The notes under the pieces: model-generated
The model's input: the letters and a program-made list of their open reading frames with translations, nothing else
Told to the model about the DNA's origin: nothing
Databases searched by the model: none
NCBI GenBank assembly: GCA_016584305.1
Contig: JACEEZ010024140.1
Span: 40,001-104,000 of the forward strand
From: Chionoecetes opilio
Taxonomy: Eukaryota > Arthropoda > Malacostraca > Decapoda > Majidae
Direction: 5' to 3'
DNA: 64,000 nt
Part shown: one piece after another, positions 1 through 11,550 of the stretch
Numbering within the stretch: position 1 is the stretch's first letter
How the letters are laid out: every line of letters starts with the position of its first letter
Position numbers and translations under genes: made by a program

Positions 1-1218
1 ACGATAAGCGTTTTATTTCTGGTGTATCTGGAGGAGTCAACGTAGGTCAGAATGGTGTTTAGAGCGTCTTCTGTCGAGGTGTAGGGACGGAAACCAAATT
101 GTGCGGGGGGGATGTAATTTTCAGTCTCTAGATGTGTCCTAAGTCTGTAAAAAATTAAGCGTTCAAATGTCTTTCCGAGTCCGTCAAGTAGGCTAATGGG
201 TCTGTAGTTGGAGGGATCTGTCGGAGGTTTGGAGGGCTTGGGTATAAGTCGTATGTTGGCTGTCTTGAATGGTATGGGGAAGTACCCGCATGCAAGGGAA
301 GCATTGTAAAGGTTTGTGAGAGCCTCAATGGCGTTAGGAGGGAGTTTTCGGAGGGCATGGTAGGTAAGGCCTGTTGGGCCGGGAGCACGTCGCGGTGAGT
401 GACGGAGAACTACTTTCACCTCGTCCGGGGTGAAAGGTAGGATGAGATGTTGGTGAAGGTGATTATTATGGAGGTTTGCGTGGAGTATTCGTGGTTCATG
501 TTGTATTAGATCGTGTCCCTGTCGCATTTGTTGTTCAATATTATTACAGTGTTGTATAACAGGAGGATGTTGTGTAGGTGGGTGTGGTTGAAAGATGTGT
601 TCCCAGTGTTGCTTGAAAGCTTCGGCTACCTCACAGGGGTCTGAAATTTTGTTGTTGTTTATTTGGAGGTATTCGAAGTGTTGTGTTGCTGGTGAACCTT
701 TTAGTGAACGTATTCGTGCCCAAAATTTGGAAGGAGTGGTGATTCTGTGTAATTCGGTGCGTTGTATGAGATTGTGCCAGTGTTCATTGTGGTCTTCCTG
801 TAGGCTGGCAAGTATGTGTCTCCGAAGAATATTGAGGTCCCAGAGCACTCTCTGGACGCGAAGCTGGTTGTGTGTGTATCGGTGTCTGTAGCATGTGATG
901 AGTCTGAGTGTTCGGTGTGAGGGCTTGAAGTCCCTGTGGGTGTTGTGGTGTACTGTTGGTGAGTGGGTGTTGGCGGCATCCAGGATAGTGTTTTGGATTC
1001 TTGCCCGTGGTGGCGCAGGCAGGGTTCTTATAGTGACGCCTGTGATTAGAGGCTCATGCCACCCCCCTGTGTCCTCCGATGCACTCGCAATCGAAGGTAG
1101 AGTTAATGGGCAGGGCATGTGGGTGTTCTTAGGCCACTCGACGGTGCAGAAAGGTTTTGGTTTTTTGTCGGGGATCGAACTCGGGTCACCGAGAACGCCA
1201 GTCGGAGACGCTAACCAC
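1..1218 (-). mobile_element. LINE-type retrotransposon ORF fragment with N-terminal half of reverse transcriptase, cut by window edge
   Basis: The minus strand is open for about 406 codons from near 1218 to the left edge. Reading 5' to 3', it holds a linker region (FCTVEWPKNTHMP, then a basic, Arg-rich stretch), then a reverse-transcriptase start: TPDEV, RRAPGPTGLTYHAL, IRLIPKPSKPPTDP, NYRPISLLDGLGKTFERLI and FGFRPYTSTEDAL. These are the finger motifs of non-LTR (jockey/CR1-like) reverse transcriptases. The catalytic YxDD motif would lie beyond base 1. No endonuclease domain is visible, so the copy is 5'-truncated. No stop or frameshift is seen in the part present, which suggests a fairly young copy. 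The exact clade cannot be resolved by eye. Confidence 0.85.
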
Positions 1219-1235
1219 TCCGCTACCGCCTCCCC
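1167..1235 (-). repeat. tRNA-like (Leu/Ser-type) pol III promoter sequence
   Basis: On the minus strand there is an A-box-like TAGCGGAGTGG, then a B-box-like GAGTTCGATCC about 35 bases later, in a roughly 70-nt tRNA-shaped stretch. It directly abuts the 5' end of the LINE ORF. It may be a SINE head, a tRNA pseudogene, or a promoter captured by the LINE. A functional tRNA is unlikely, because no matching acceptor stem closes. Confidence 0.5.
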
Positions 1236-1900
1236 AGTCTAGTATAGTAGTGTATATATATATAGTAGTAGTGTGTTATTGTATGAGATAACGCATGGTT
1301 TCCCCGATAGGTAAGGCAGGACAACGACCCACGCACCTTATCGAGAGAGATAGCACCTGAATTTACCATTTTTACAAGTCACTTTGCATTTTTTCCACAC
1401 TCAAAAACCTCAGTTCAAGATGGAGGGAGTCATTCACCTATAAAGACTAACGAAACAATAATAAAGAGTAACGAAGCAATAATACGTTGAGACACTTGAG
1501 GCATCGAGGCCCCGAGACACAGATTCCCGCCAGCCTCTCGCAAACCGCCACCGTCTGGGTCAGTCACCTTGTCTGGTGGCTACCTTTCCTTCATCCGTTA
1601 ATTCCTTATTTGTCATACCTTACGAGTTAATGTCGATTACTGTTATATTTTGAACTTTTTTCGGGCCCCTTAAAGTAATCGTGCAGACCATTTCATCATT
1701 CCTGATTTAATGTAGTTAGAGTATAGCCATTATCGAGTGTATCAACAATATGTTGTCACTTCTTGCATCCAGTCAGCCGTTTTTGAATAATCCGCAATCA
1801 AAATCTGTAAATTCCCCGAGCTTCGAAAACGCTCATGGCAACTGGCAGACGATGCGCCACGGCTCGGTGACGTAGCAAAAGGGAGGCTCCTCTTCCCGCG
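1236..1900. other. Intergenic, no gene recognised
   Basis: AT-rich with a short TATATA run near 1252-1262. No coding frame, RNA gene or clear repeat was recognised. Confidence 0.5.
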
Positions 1901-1909
1901 CTGCTGTGT

Positions 1910-2400
1910 GCGTGTGTAGTAGTGTGTGTGTGTGTGTGTGTAGTAGTGTTTGTGTGTGTGTGTGTAGTAGTGTTTGTGTGTGTGCCTTTTGTAGCCCCCC
2001 CCCCCCCGGGGTGGTGGCTTCGGCCAACACTAATATGCAGCAGCGGTAGATCACTATGGCTCTGAGGCATTATCCTCTAAACAAAACAAACAAAAACAAG
2101 AGTGTGTGTGTGTGTTTGTGTGCGTGTGTGTGTGTGTGTGCGTAGTAGTGTTTGTGTGTGTGTGTGTGCGTAGTAGTGTTTGTGTGTGTGTGTGTGTGTG
2201 CGTAGTAGTGTGTGTGTGTGTGTGTAGTAGTGTTTGTGTGTGTAGTAGTGTTTGTGTGTGTGTAGTACTGTTTGTGTGTGTGTAGTACTGTTTGTGTGTG
2301 TGTAGTACTGTTTGTGTGTGTGTAGTAGTGTTTGTGTGTGTGTAGTAGTGTTTGTGTGTGTGTAGTAGTGTGTGTGTGTGTGTGTGTGTGTGTGTAGTAG

Positions 2401-2435
<35 letters not shown>

Positions 2436-2438
2436 TAG

Positions 2439-2469
<31 letters not shown>

Positions 2470-2692
2470 AGTAGTAGTTTGTGTGTGTGTGTGTAATAGT
2501 AGTGTTTGTGTGTGTGTAGTAGTGTTTGTGTGTGTGTGTAGTAGTGTTTGTGTGTGTGTGTAGTAGTGTTTGTGTGTGTGTGTAGTAGTGTTTGTGTGTG
2601 TGTAGTAGTGTTTGTGTGTGTGTAGTAGTGTTTGTGTGTGTGTAATAGTGTTTGTGTGTGTGTGTAGAAGTGTTTGTGTGTGTAGTAGTGTT
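1910..2692. repeat. Compound GT-rich satellite, (GT)n with GTAGTAGTGTTT interruptions
   Basis: About 780 bases made of (TG)n blocks separated by TAGTAGTGT and TAGTACTGT spacers at roughly 20-30 base intervals. The unit resembles TGTGTGTGTAGTAGTGTT. Long open frames on both strands (Cys-Val or His-Thr rich) are by-products of the repeat. Bases 1998-2030 interrupt it with a piece matching the body of the SINE at 7612 (CTTCGGCCAACACTA). Confidence 0.9.
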
Positions 2693-3382
2693 GAACCTCA
2701 ACGGGCTCCGCTAACACCTGTTCATCCACCTCGTACTCTGGCTCAAACATATAGGGTTGGGCTCCCATCACAATCTGGTTCGTTTTCCTCATATACGCGA
2801 GCAGCGTCATTTAGTTCGGTCTCAGATTAAGCATCGTACTCTAGATCTATCACAGCGACAGATTCACTGTCTGATACCGAAGTACAATCGCTCATCATAA
2901 CATTTGCCGACAGGTCTCACAGAGGCAGACGAGTGTTGTTTACATTGGAGCGTCCCTTTTCTGACGTAATCAATAACATGCGTAGCCCTGTTGGAGGGAA
3001 GAAAAAAAAATTCGCGCGCTTTTTACAAAAGTCATATTTTTACAGAAATAAGGCCTGGAAATCAATTATTTTTGGTGGATTAGGTGTTTTGAATGTATAT
3101 TCAACCTAATTAGGCAAAAAAAAATTGGGTCTGGACAATTACTTTAAAGCCCGAGCTCCTTCCATTACGGGTGGAGCAAGTCTTAAACAACAACAACAAC
3201 AACCCTGTCTGGAGGTACTACGTAGACCATCTTTTCAGCCCAGAACTCTCCCTCTTAAGCTCTTTATCTCAAGAATCATCCCTTAGTATCTATCCAGGAT
3301 TTTTTTTTTTTTGTTTATGCACCGTCTACCTCTCTCAGCCGCATATCTCTTGCTCGCCCTTCCTACTCCTTCCCTCGTCTTC
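2693..3382. other. Unique-looking DNA with possible degraded coding fragment
   Basis: On the minus strand near 2699-2810 a short frame reads QPYMFEPEYEVDEQ, which looks like protein-coding composition (acidic, Pro/Phe). It runs straight into the GT satellite. Around 3001-3010 and 3301-3312 there are A or T homopolymers. Nothing else was recognised. Confidence 0.35.
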
Positions 3383-3515
3383 CTTCCCTTCTATATAGGC
3401 TCCTCTTTCCCCTCTATATAGGCTCCTCCTTCCCTTCTATATGGGCTCCTCCTTCCCCTCTATATAGGCTCTTCCTTCCCCTCTATATAGGCTCTTCCTT
3501 CCCCTCTATATAGGC
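3383..3515. repeat. 24-bp minisatellite, about 5.5 units
   Basis: Tandem units of CTATATAGGCTCCTCCTTCC type, 24 bases each, with one or two substitutions per unit. Confidence 0.85.
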
Positions 3516-3978
3516 TCGTCTGCCACTAAGCCTCAAGGTATCGCAGCTCCTGTTTGTGAATCTCGGGTAAAACATTTATTCTGCACTTTGCAATACGAAC
3601 ACTTGTCACCCTAGAAATGTTTCCCTCGTTTCATCATTGTCATTGATCAGGCGACACCTCTACCGTGTTTCCCTGCCTACATGATGAAGTGATATGAATG
3701 ACTGATAGAAATCTGTTTTACCACCAATTTATTAACTAATGTAACGGCGGTATAGTGTTGGGGCGAAGGGTCGTGGTGAGGGAGGTCTCTTCTGCTTGCT
3801 TGCCTCTCTGTTATGATATTTGAAGAGAAAACACTACTTGCTTATGTATATGAAAAATGTGAGAGAATATTCTTGCTTGTCTGTTATAGAAAAGATGACC
3901 AAATATATAAATAAATTGAAAGACAAGTATTTAGGTGGATACAAAGGTGGCCCTGCATCCGTGACCTCAGGAAATGAC
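3516..3978. other. Intergenic, nothing recognised
   Basis: No gene, RNA or repeat could be supported here. Confidence 0.5.
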
Positions 3979-4190
3979 TTAACCCCTTCACGCCCAAATC
4001 TTTCCTTTGCTATATAAAATCGTCTGTTGTTAGCCATTAAATCACGAAAAGTAACGGAATATACCAAATTAGTTAGTCGACAAGGATACTAAGCAGGTCA
4101 TATCTATAAAATATTGTTTATATTCACTAAAAGTCGTCTAATGGTACCCAAATTATAAAGGAAATTACGTTCTGGGTCTCAAGGGGTTAA
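3979..4190 (+). mobile_element. TTAA-flanked MITE, copy 1 (piggyBac-like)
   Basis: A 212-bp unit bounded by TTAA on both sides. Ends are TTAACCCCTTCACGCCC and the inverted TCTGGGTCTCAAGGGGTTAA. TTAA target duplication with a CCCC-starting inverted repeat is the known signature of piggyBac-type insertions. No coding capacity. Seven further copies lie in this window. Confidence 0.85.
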
Positions 4191-4487
4191 TATGACTTTC
4201 ACTTCGCTTCTCCTTCACCACCTTGTTGTTAGATGACGATAAACATGTCTATATGCATAGAGGCAGTTATCAAACATCAGACCATTATCACTTATTCCCC
4301 ATTTTTTCTTATTCCTATCACCCATTGTCGGTCTATCATAAGTAGAGAGAAATAGAAGTGGGTAAGACATGCAGGCAAGATAGGACGGGGTGCTGTGTGA
4401 CCCTTGTTATCCGATATACGAAGATACAATAAATACATTTCAATATTTACATACAAAATTAACATGGTGCATGAACTCTCCCCGAAT
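4191..4487. other. Spacer between two MITE copies, nothing recognised
   Basis: AT-rich DNA without recognised features. Confidence 0.5.
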
Positions 4488-4794
4488 TTAACCTCTTCGC
4501 GCCCAGATAGTATCCTTTGATATATAAAATCGTCTGTTGTTAACCATAAAATTACGAAAAGTAACTGAATATACCAAATTAGTTAGTCGAGAACTATCAG
4601 GAATCCAACAGGAACTACCACGTGTAGGCCTCACGGCCTCTTGTAGCTTCCTTATTTTCTTATGTTCTTATGTTTTTATGAGAAGGATACTAAACAGGTC
4701 ATATCTATAAAATATTGCTTATATTCACTAAAAATCGTCTAATGGTAGTCAAATTACAATGGCAATTATTACGTTATGGGTCTCAAGGGGTTAA
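4488..4794 (+). mobile_element. TTAA-flanked MITE, copy 2, interrupted by a LINE tail
   Basis: Same family as the copy at 3979, with TTAA ends at 4488-4491 and 4791-4794. It is longer because about 85 bases are inserted in the middle, where the consensus runs GTCGACAAGGATACTAAAC. Confidence 0.85.
4597..4682 (+). mobile_element. LINE 3'-tail fragment nested in MITE copy 2
   Basis: The insert carries CACGGCCTCTTGTAGCTTCC followed by a TTATGT-like tail, the same 3' end seen at 15986-16170 (minus) and 24650-24960 (plus). The sequence GAGAA occurs on both sides of it, consistent with a short target-site duplication. It is severely 5'-truncated. Confidence 0.7.
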
Positions 4795-5481
4795 GTTGTC
4801 CGCGAAGGGTTACTTTACCAGATATTCACGAAGGTCATTCCTGGATTCAGTGGCATTACATTACCCCGGGAGATGAACAAACAAAGTCACAGGGGATCCC
4901 ATGGGCACAGGTGGGTATAGGGGAGTTTACGAGACAAGGATTGCTGGGAGTGCATTGCCTCAGCGCTGGGCAGGCATCGCGTCCCTCTCAAGGCTCTCTC
5001 GTTGCCGAAGCTCAGAGTATTGAAGAAGCATTAATAATTTCTTCACTAGAATACCTCAGAAATAATACGACTTTTCAAGGAGTAGTAAGGAGAAAAGAAT
5101 CAAATAAATAAAAAAACCTACACGCCGCTGGTTTATCTATCGGCTTATCTCTCACGTGCGTGTAGTTTCGTTCAATACTGTTTAGTGATAAATCCAACGT
5201 GGTCACTGCAAGCACTTTCAGCACTCTTCAGCACTTCTCTCTGAGGCGAGGCAGTAAACAAAGCTATCAAACGGTCTCCAAACCTGCTGATCCGCCACAC
5301 CACTTCCTCTCGCCACAAAAACACTGCTGCTAAGCTGGTCGCTTACTCAGACAGAGAGTTATCTTCTGAAGCGAGTCTCACGGGCTTTACCACCACCACC
5401 ACCACCACCACCACCACCCTCTCCCCGCCACACACGAGGAAAAGAGTTGATTTATTATTAACCTTCTCTTTCTCTCTCTTT
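4795..5481. other. Intergenic, with a short (CCA)n run
   Basis: Bases 5391-5417 are a CCA/ACC trinucleotide run. An open frame of about 110 codons at 4776-5111 starts inside the MITE and shows no recognisable domain, so it is not called as a gene. Confidence 0.45.
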
Positions 5482-5743
5482 CTACCGTAGATAACACTAT
5501 AGTCGCCAGTCACTCGCCACTGCACTAATGTCGCCAGACACAATATATTACGAATTTTAGCATCACTACTGATTCGTATGTGCCACTGTAGATGATACAC
5601 AGTAGTTTATATTATGTACATCACACTACATGTCTTCAGTGGCACATAAAAGTCTGTAGTGATGCTAAAATTCGTAATATATTGTCCCTGGCGATATTAG
5701 TGCAGTGGCAAGTGACTGGCGACTATAGTGTTATCTACGGTAG
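5482..5743. mobile_element. Foldback MITE with roughly 105-bp terminal inverted repeats (CTACCGTAG family)
   Basis: The sequence starts CTACCGTAGATAACACTATA and ends with its near-perfect reverse complement TATAGTGTTATCTACGGTAG. The complementarity continues inward past the 'TCGCCAGTCACTCGCC' and 'ATTACGAATTTTAGCATCAC' blocks, leaving a loop of about 50 bases. No ORF. Related sequences occur at 5864-6335 and 12931-13160. Confidence 0.85.
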
Positions 5744-5863
5744 GCATTAGTTTATTCCTAACCTGCTTTTTCTCCCTCTTTCTAGGCATTAGTTTATTCA
5801 TAACCTCCTTTTTCTCTCTTTCTAAGCATTAGTTTATTCATAACCTCCTTTTTCTCCCTCTTT
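5744..5863. repeat. Roughly 46-bp minisatellite, about 3 units
   Basis: Units of GCATTAGTTTATTCATAACC followed by a CTTTTTCTCCCTCTTTCTA pyrimidine tract. The same unit reappears at 6336-6462, on the other side of the 5864 element. Confidence 0.75.
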
Positions 5864-6335
5864 CTACCGTAGATAACAGTTAAGTCGCCAGGACAACTTT
5901 TTTTCTGTTTACAGACGTGTGGTGGCGTTAATACTTACATTTCTACATCCATGATTTCAGGAAAGTTAGAAGGGGCTATCTGGAGAGTCTGTGTCATTTT
6001 GTGTCTTCATCTGTGTCATATTAGGACTATAAATGAACAATTACAAAAATATCTACAAAGTGGCTACCAACAGTAGAGTCGCCATCTAGTGTTTATTTAC
6101 TGAGTGTCGTACCGCTGTCGTCGTCGCCCGAAAAAAAAACGCGTAGCGACATTTGAAACCGTATATACTTGCAACTACAAAGCATAAAACAATGCTGAAA
6201 CAGGGTAGTCATGATATAAACTACTGTGTAACATCTTCAGTGGCACATAAAAATCAGTAGTGATGCTATAATTCGTAATATTTGGCGGCTGGCGACATGA
6301 CTGCAGGTGGCGACTTTACTGTTATCTACGGTAAG
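5864..6335. mobile_element. Second CTACCGTAG-family inverted-repeat element with a different core
   Basis: Ends CTACCGTAGATAACAGTTAA and TACTGTTATCTACGGTAAG are inverted copies of each other and match the 5482 element. The right half (6232-6335) is recognisably one arm of that element; the left interior is different. It looks like a deletion or recombination derivative. Confidence 0.65.
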
Positions 6336-6462
6336 TATTAGTTTATTCTTAACCTCCTTTTTCTCTCTCTTTCTAGGCATTAATTTATTCCTAACCTGCT
6401 TTTTCTCCCTCTTTCTAGGCATTAGTTTATTCCTAACTTCCTTTTTCTCCCTCTCTCTAGGC
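6336..6462. repeat. Roughly 46-bp minisatellite, second block
   Basis: Same unit as 5744-5863, about three copies, giving a symmetric minisatellite-element-minisatellite arrangement. Confidence 0.7.
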
Positions 6463-6593
6463 ATATAGCTATACTACGTTCGTGATCAACGCGATTATCT
6501 TTTTTTTTGTGTGTGTGTGTGAATGTGAGTGATCTTGGGTGTGCGTGAATTATTGACAGTTCACCGATGCGACCCCGTGCTAAGTGACAGCTT

Positions 6594-6747
<154 letters not shown>

Positions 6748-6867
6748 AGATTTTCTCCACCCGAGCTATATAATCCATTGGTACTTCTTCAATTTTCTTT
6801 AGCAATTTATACATGCATTAAAAAAAACTCCATCGAACGTATCACAGGCTTGTTAGTGCTGTTGCTG

Positions 6868-7005
6868 TAGGTGGTGATGGTGATGGTGGTGGTGGTGGTG
6901 ATGGTGGTGGTGGTGATGGTGGTGGTGGTGGTGACGGTGACGGTGATGGTGGTGGTGGTGGTGTAGGTGGTGGTATTGATGGTGGTGTAGGTGGTGGTGT
7001 GTAGG
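6868..7005. repeat. (GGT/GAT)n trinucleotide repeat
   Basis: Interrupted GGTGGTGAT trinucleotide repeat of about 140 bases. Confidence 0.9.
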
Positions 7006-7022
7006 TACGAAGCCACTATGCT

Positions 7023-7231
7023 GTAACCCCTTCACGCCCAGATCTTTCCTTTACTATATAAAATTATGTTGTCAGCCATAAAATTACAAAAGTAACTGAA
7101 TATACAAAATTAGCTAATGGACAAGGATACTAAACAGGTCATATCTATAAAACATTGCACATATTTATTAAAAATCGTCTTATGGTACCTAAATTACAAT
7201 GGAAATTAAGTTATGGGTCTTAAGGGGTTAA
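7023..7231 (+). mobile_element. TTAA-flanked MITE, copy 3
   Basis: Same family as 3979-4190. The right end keeps TTAA and the left end reads GTAA, one substitution from the target site. No internal insertion. Confidence 0.8.
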
Positions 7232-7397
7232 AGAAAGACCGCCACACAGGTTACTCGCGCGCCACCTATATATAGAAGCATGAATGAAGGGATGTTGTGG
7301 TTTATACTCACCGCTCTTACTCTCTCTCATCACATTCCTTGTACATCACATTCCTTGTAATCCCCGGCGGCAGAAAATAAGAATGCAATCGTGTTAC

Positions 7398-7402
7398 TGG
7401 TG

Positions 7403-7470
<68 letters not shown>

Positions 7471-7474
7471 TGTG

Positions 7475-7562
<88 letters not shown>

Positions 7563-7563
7563 T

Positions 7564-7594
<31 letters not shown>

Positions 7595-7604
7595 CGTGCG
7601 TGCT
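7398..7604. repeat. (TGCG)n tetranucleotide microsatellite passing into (TG)n
   Basis: About 205 bases of TGCG repeats with one TGTG interruption near 7472, ending in TGTGTG. It directly precedes the SINE at 7612. Confidence 0.97.
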
Positions 7605-7611
7605 GGTTGGG

Positions 7612-7905
7612 TACTCCGTAGTGTAGTGGTAGCACAATCGGTTCACAGCTGGGAAGTCCCGGGTTCGATCCCCGGGCGGAGAGAAGATAGATGAGCTGTT
7701 TCCTTAAAACCCGAGCCCCTGTCCACCCAGCAGTGAATGGGTACCGGGTGTTAGCCTTGGGTTTGTGACCCGCCTCCCGGGGTGATGGTTTTGGCCAACA
7801 CTAAGGACTGAGGATGAATGATAAAATGTAGCTATGGAGACGGGGCCATACGAGCGTAGCTCAGGCCCTGTAAAATACAACTAGGTGAATACAACTAGAT
7901 GAATA
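7612..7905 (+). mobile_element. tRNA-derived SINE, copy 1
   Basis: The head is a Val-like tRNA sequence: CCGTAGTGTAGTGGTAGCAC (A-box region) and GGGTTCGATCCCCGGGCGGA (B-box and acceptor side). The body contains CCACCCAGCAGTGAATGGGT and CGCCTCCCGGGGTGATGG, and the 3' end is GAGACGGGGCCATACGAGCG then ACAACTAGGTGAATAC repeated, running into (AC)n at 7903-7931. A second copy lies at 42873-43177. A tail-only piece is at 15606-15697 and a body fragment at 1998-2030. It encodes no protein and would depend on LINE enzymes. Confidence 0.85.
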
Positions 7906-7931
7906 CACACACACACACACACACACACACA

Positions 7932-8526
7932 TCTTTACATCCCTCTATTCCACCTCTCCTCCTTCTTCTCCATACCTACTTCATCACCTCATCACATTAC
8001 CTACCCTCCTTCTCTCCATCAATCCCCCAACTCCTCCCCCCTTCCCCTCCCCCCTCCCCCCCTGAGGTACACACAAAGGTGCTCACAAAATCGTCGTCGA
8101 AGAGAAGTTTCCCTCCCGCGGTGAACGAAGTGCATAGCAAAATGTGCGCCGCGATCACCTACGGCCTACAAATCAAGTTGAAAAAGCGCCGACTCAGCAG
8201 CTTCGGACCGGGTCTTACGGAGGCTTGTCATTGATCAACACCCGGTTCCTCTGTGTATCGTTCCCGGTGAGGCTCCTTAGGTGAGGTACGGCCGGAGGGG
8301 GGAAGGCGCCTTATAGTTAGGTGTTACAATGGACGGTGAGGTGAAACGAGGTGACTGAGGTGATGTAGACATTTTGTAAAGGAAGGACCAAAGACTACTG
8401 GAAGCATATGGAGGTAGTATACTTCCTCCAAGACTGGAAGGACGAATATGTAGGTAGGATATTGAAAGGTAAAGAGGTAAAGAAGCAAAGTAGTGGATTA
8501 AGGTGTATTTGTGTGGGGGGGGGGGG

Positions 8527-8563
<37 letters not shown>

Positions 8564-8613
8564 AAATCAAGTACCTACCTATTAGACTTATCAAAGTCAG
8601 ATACTATCCTCAT
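7932..8613. other. Intergenic with a (TC)n run
   Basis: Pyrimidine-rich start (7932-8060), then unremarkable DNA. Bases 8515-8526 are poly-G and 8530-8561 are (TC)n. No supported gene. Confidence 0.5.
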
Positions 8614-8687
8614 GGCTTGTTAGCTCAGTTGGTTAGAGCGCCGTGCTAATAACGCGGATGTCGTGGGTTCGATCCCCATACGAGCCA
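8614..8687 (+). tRNA. tRNA-Ile (anticodon AAT)
   Basis: A 74-nt cloverleaf can be drawn. The acceptor stem is GGCTTGT/ACGAGCC with one G-U pair and the D arm is GCTC/GAGC. The anticodon arm is CCGTG-CTAATAA-CGCGG, with AAT in the loop, and the T arm is GTGGG-TTCGATC-CCCAT. Discriminator base is A and there is no intron. Box A (TAGCTCAGTTGG) and box B (GGTTCGATCC) match the pol III consensus. The sequence closely resembles eukaryotic tRNA-Ile(AAT). It decodes ATT/ATC after A34-to-inosine editing. It could be a repeat-borne copy, but all stems pair, so a functional gene is the better call. Confidence 0.85.
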
Positions 8688-8714
8688 AAGAGATAAAGTT
8701 ATCATTTTTCGGCT

Positions 8715-8787
8715 GCCCCTGTGGCCCAATGAATACGGCATTAACCTCCTAAACCACGGATTGCGGGTTCGAGTCCCAGCAGGGGTT
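8715..8787 (+). pseudogene. tRNA-Arg(CCT)-like pseudogene or SINE head
   Basis: It starts GCCCCTGTGGCCCAATG, has CTCCTAA at the anticodon-loop position (CCT anticodon), then GGGTTCGAGTCCCAGCAGGGG. Overall it resembles tRNA-Arg(CCT). The anticodon stem (TTAAC against ACCAC) forms only one pair and the outer T-stem pairs are lost, so it should not fold properly. It lies 27 bases after tRNA-Ile in the same orientation. Confidence 0.65.
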
Positions 8788-9033
8788 AAGTATTTGACTA
8801 ATTGTAAGGGCGTGACAGCCTTTGAGAGAGAGATAGAGAGAGAGAGAAATGTCTGGCGGGACTCGACTAGGCGGCCTAAAAACGCTATTGCAAACCTCGT
8901 AACAGGGAGAAAGTTGACGTTATTACCTGAAATACAAAATAAAAAGAAGGATATTACGTGAAAATCAAAATAAAATCCACTCACTTTCCTTCTCTTTATC
9001 TCTCTTTCTCTTACTCTCTTTTTCTCTTACTCT

Positions 9034-9250
<217 letters not shown>

Positions 9251-9442
9251 ATGTACGAGAGAGATAGAAAGATAAGCAACACATCCATCCTTAAAGTGTT
9301 GCTCCTGGGTCTCCGGCGCAACACTCGGGCCCCAGATTTTAGTGTTGTAATCTCCGATGAAGGTTCTTTGATGTTTTTTATGCAATTATGTGCGTGAGGG
9401 CGACGCTGCTATGTGGTGATTGAGGACTATCTATCCCATTAC

Positions 9443-9555
<113 letters not shown>

Positions 9556-9651
9556 ACGGCGTCACGTTCGTCACGGCGTTAAACTCTAGGGTTACTCAGC
9601 CAACTTTTTGACTAACCTGGGCAATGCGAAAGTGATGGGAGGAAGAAACAC

Positions 9652-9891
9652 AGGAGTAGTAGTAGAAGTAGTAGTTTTAGTAGTAGTAGTAGTAGAAAGA
9701 GTAGTAGTAATAGTAGTAGTAGTAGTAGAAGTGGTGGTAGTAGTAGTAATAGTAGTAGTAGTACTGTAGAAGTGGTAATAGTACTGTAGTAGTAGTAATA
9801 GTAGTAGTAGAAGTAGTGGTAGTAGATGATGTAGTGGTAATAGCAGTAGATGTAATAGTTGTAGAAAGAGTAGTAGTAGTAGTAGAAGTAA

Positions 9892-9924
<33 letters not shown>

Positions 9925-9953
9925 AAAGAGTAGTAGTAGTAGTAGCTTTAGTT

Positions 9954-9984
<31 letters not shown>

Positions 9985-9989
9985 AAAGT
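9652..9989. repeat. (TAG)n trinucleotide repeat, imperfect
   Basis: About 340 bases of TAG repeats with AAG, GGT and CTG substitutions. Confidence 0.95.
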
Positions 9990-10200
9990 AGAGATAACTG
10001 ATAATGAAATGTATGAAATGAGTTACCACAGCTCTATATTACTAACGATAACAGTAATAGTATAGTATGTTCTGATGTGGTCCTTTTCATCACCATCATC
10101 ATCATCATCTCAGTGTTCATAGTACCAGCGCGACCAATGATGAAAAAAGCACAAATGACATGTCAATAAAAGGAATACCAAGACAAAACGAAAGTAACTG

Positions 10201-10272
10201 ACCCCCTCACCCCCCCACCCCGTCCCCGCCCCGTCCCGTCCCTGCCCCGTCCCCGCCCCGTCCCCGCCCCGC
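10201..10272. repeat. C-rich short tandem repeat (CCCCGTCCCCG type)
   Basis: Repeated CCCCGTCCCCGC-like blocks of about 10 bases, on a strongly C-rich strand. Confidence 0.7.
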
Positions 10273-10368
10273 ATCTCCAGAACACCAGAATAACTTATCA
10301 GTCTTTATGTTGTGTCCTTCCCGGGTTCTTCTTCTCCTCCATTATATTTTCGCTTGTTCATAAGGTGG

Positions 10369-11376
<1,008 letters not shown>

Positions 11377-11377
11377 T

Positions 11378-11490
11378 CACGTACCGTCAATAACGCAATA
11401 AGTCGCCAGTCACTCGCCACTGCACTGATGTCGCTTTCATGTACTGTCAATAACGCAATAAGTCGCCAGTCACTCGCCACTGCCACGAGC
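11378..11490. repeat. 60-bp TIR-derived satellite, two outlying units
   Basis: Two units of the same 60-bp monomer as the array at 12571 (ACCGTCAATAACGCAATAAG, then TCGCCAGTCACTCGCCACTG). They are separated from that array by the palindromic element at 11551-12455. Confidence 0.85.
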
Positions 11491-11550
11491 TGAGTCTGCT
11501 CCGCGAGTCAGTAGGAGCCGAGCTTTCAGCATGTGAGGATGTACGGGCGG

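Noticed and set aside
2054..2810. His-Thr-rich open frames of over 200 codons
   Set aside because: Translation of the GT satellite; composition is fully explained by the repeat.
4776..5111. Possible single-exon gene of 111 codons
   Set aside because: Starts inside a MITE, no recognisable domain and no support beyond openness.
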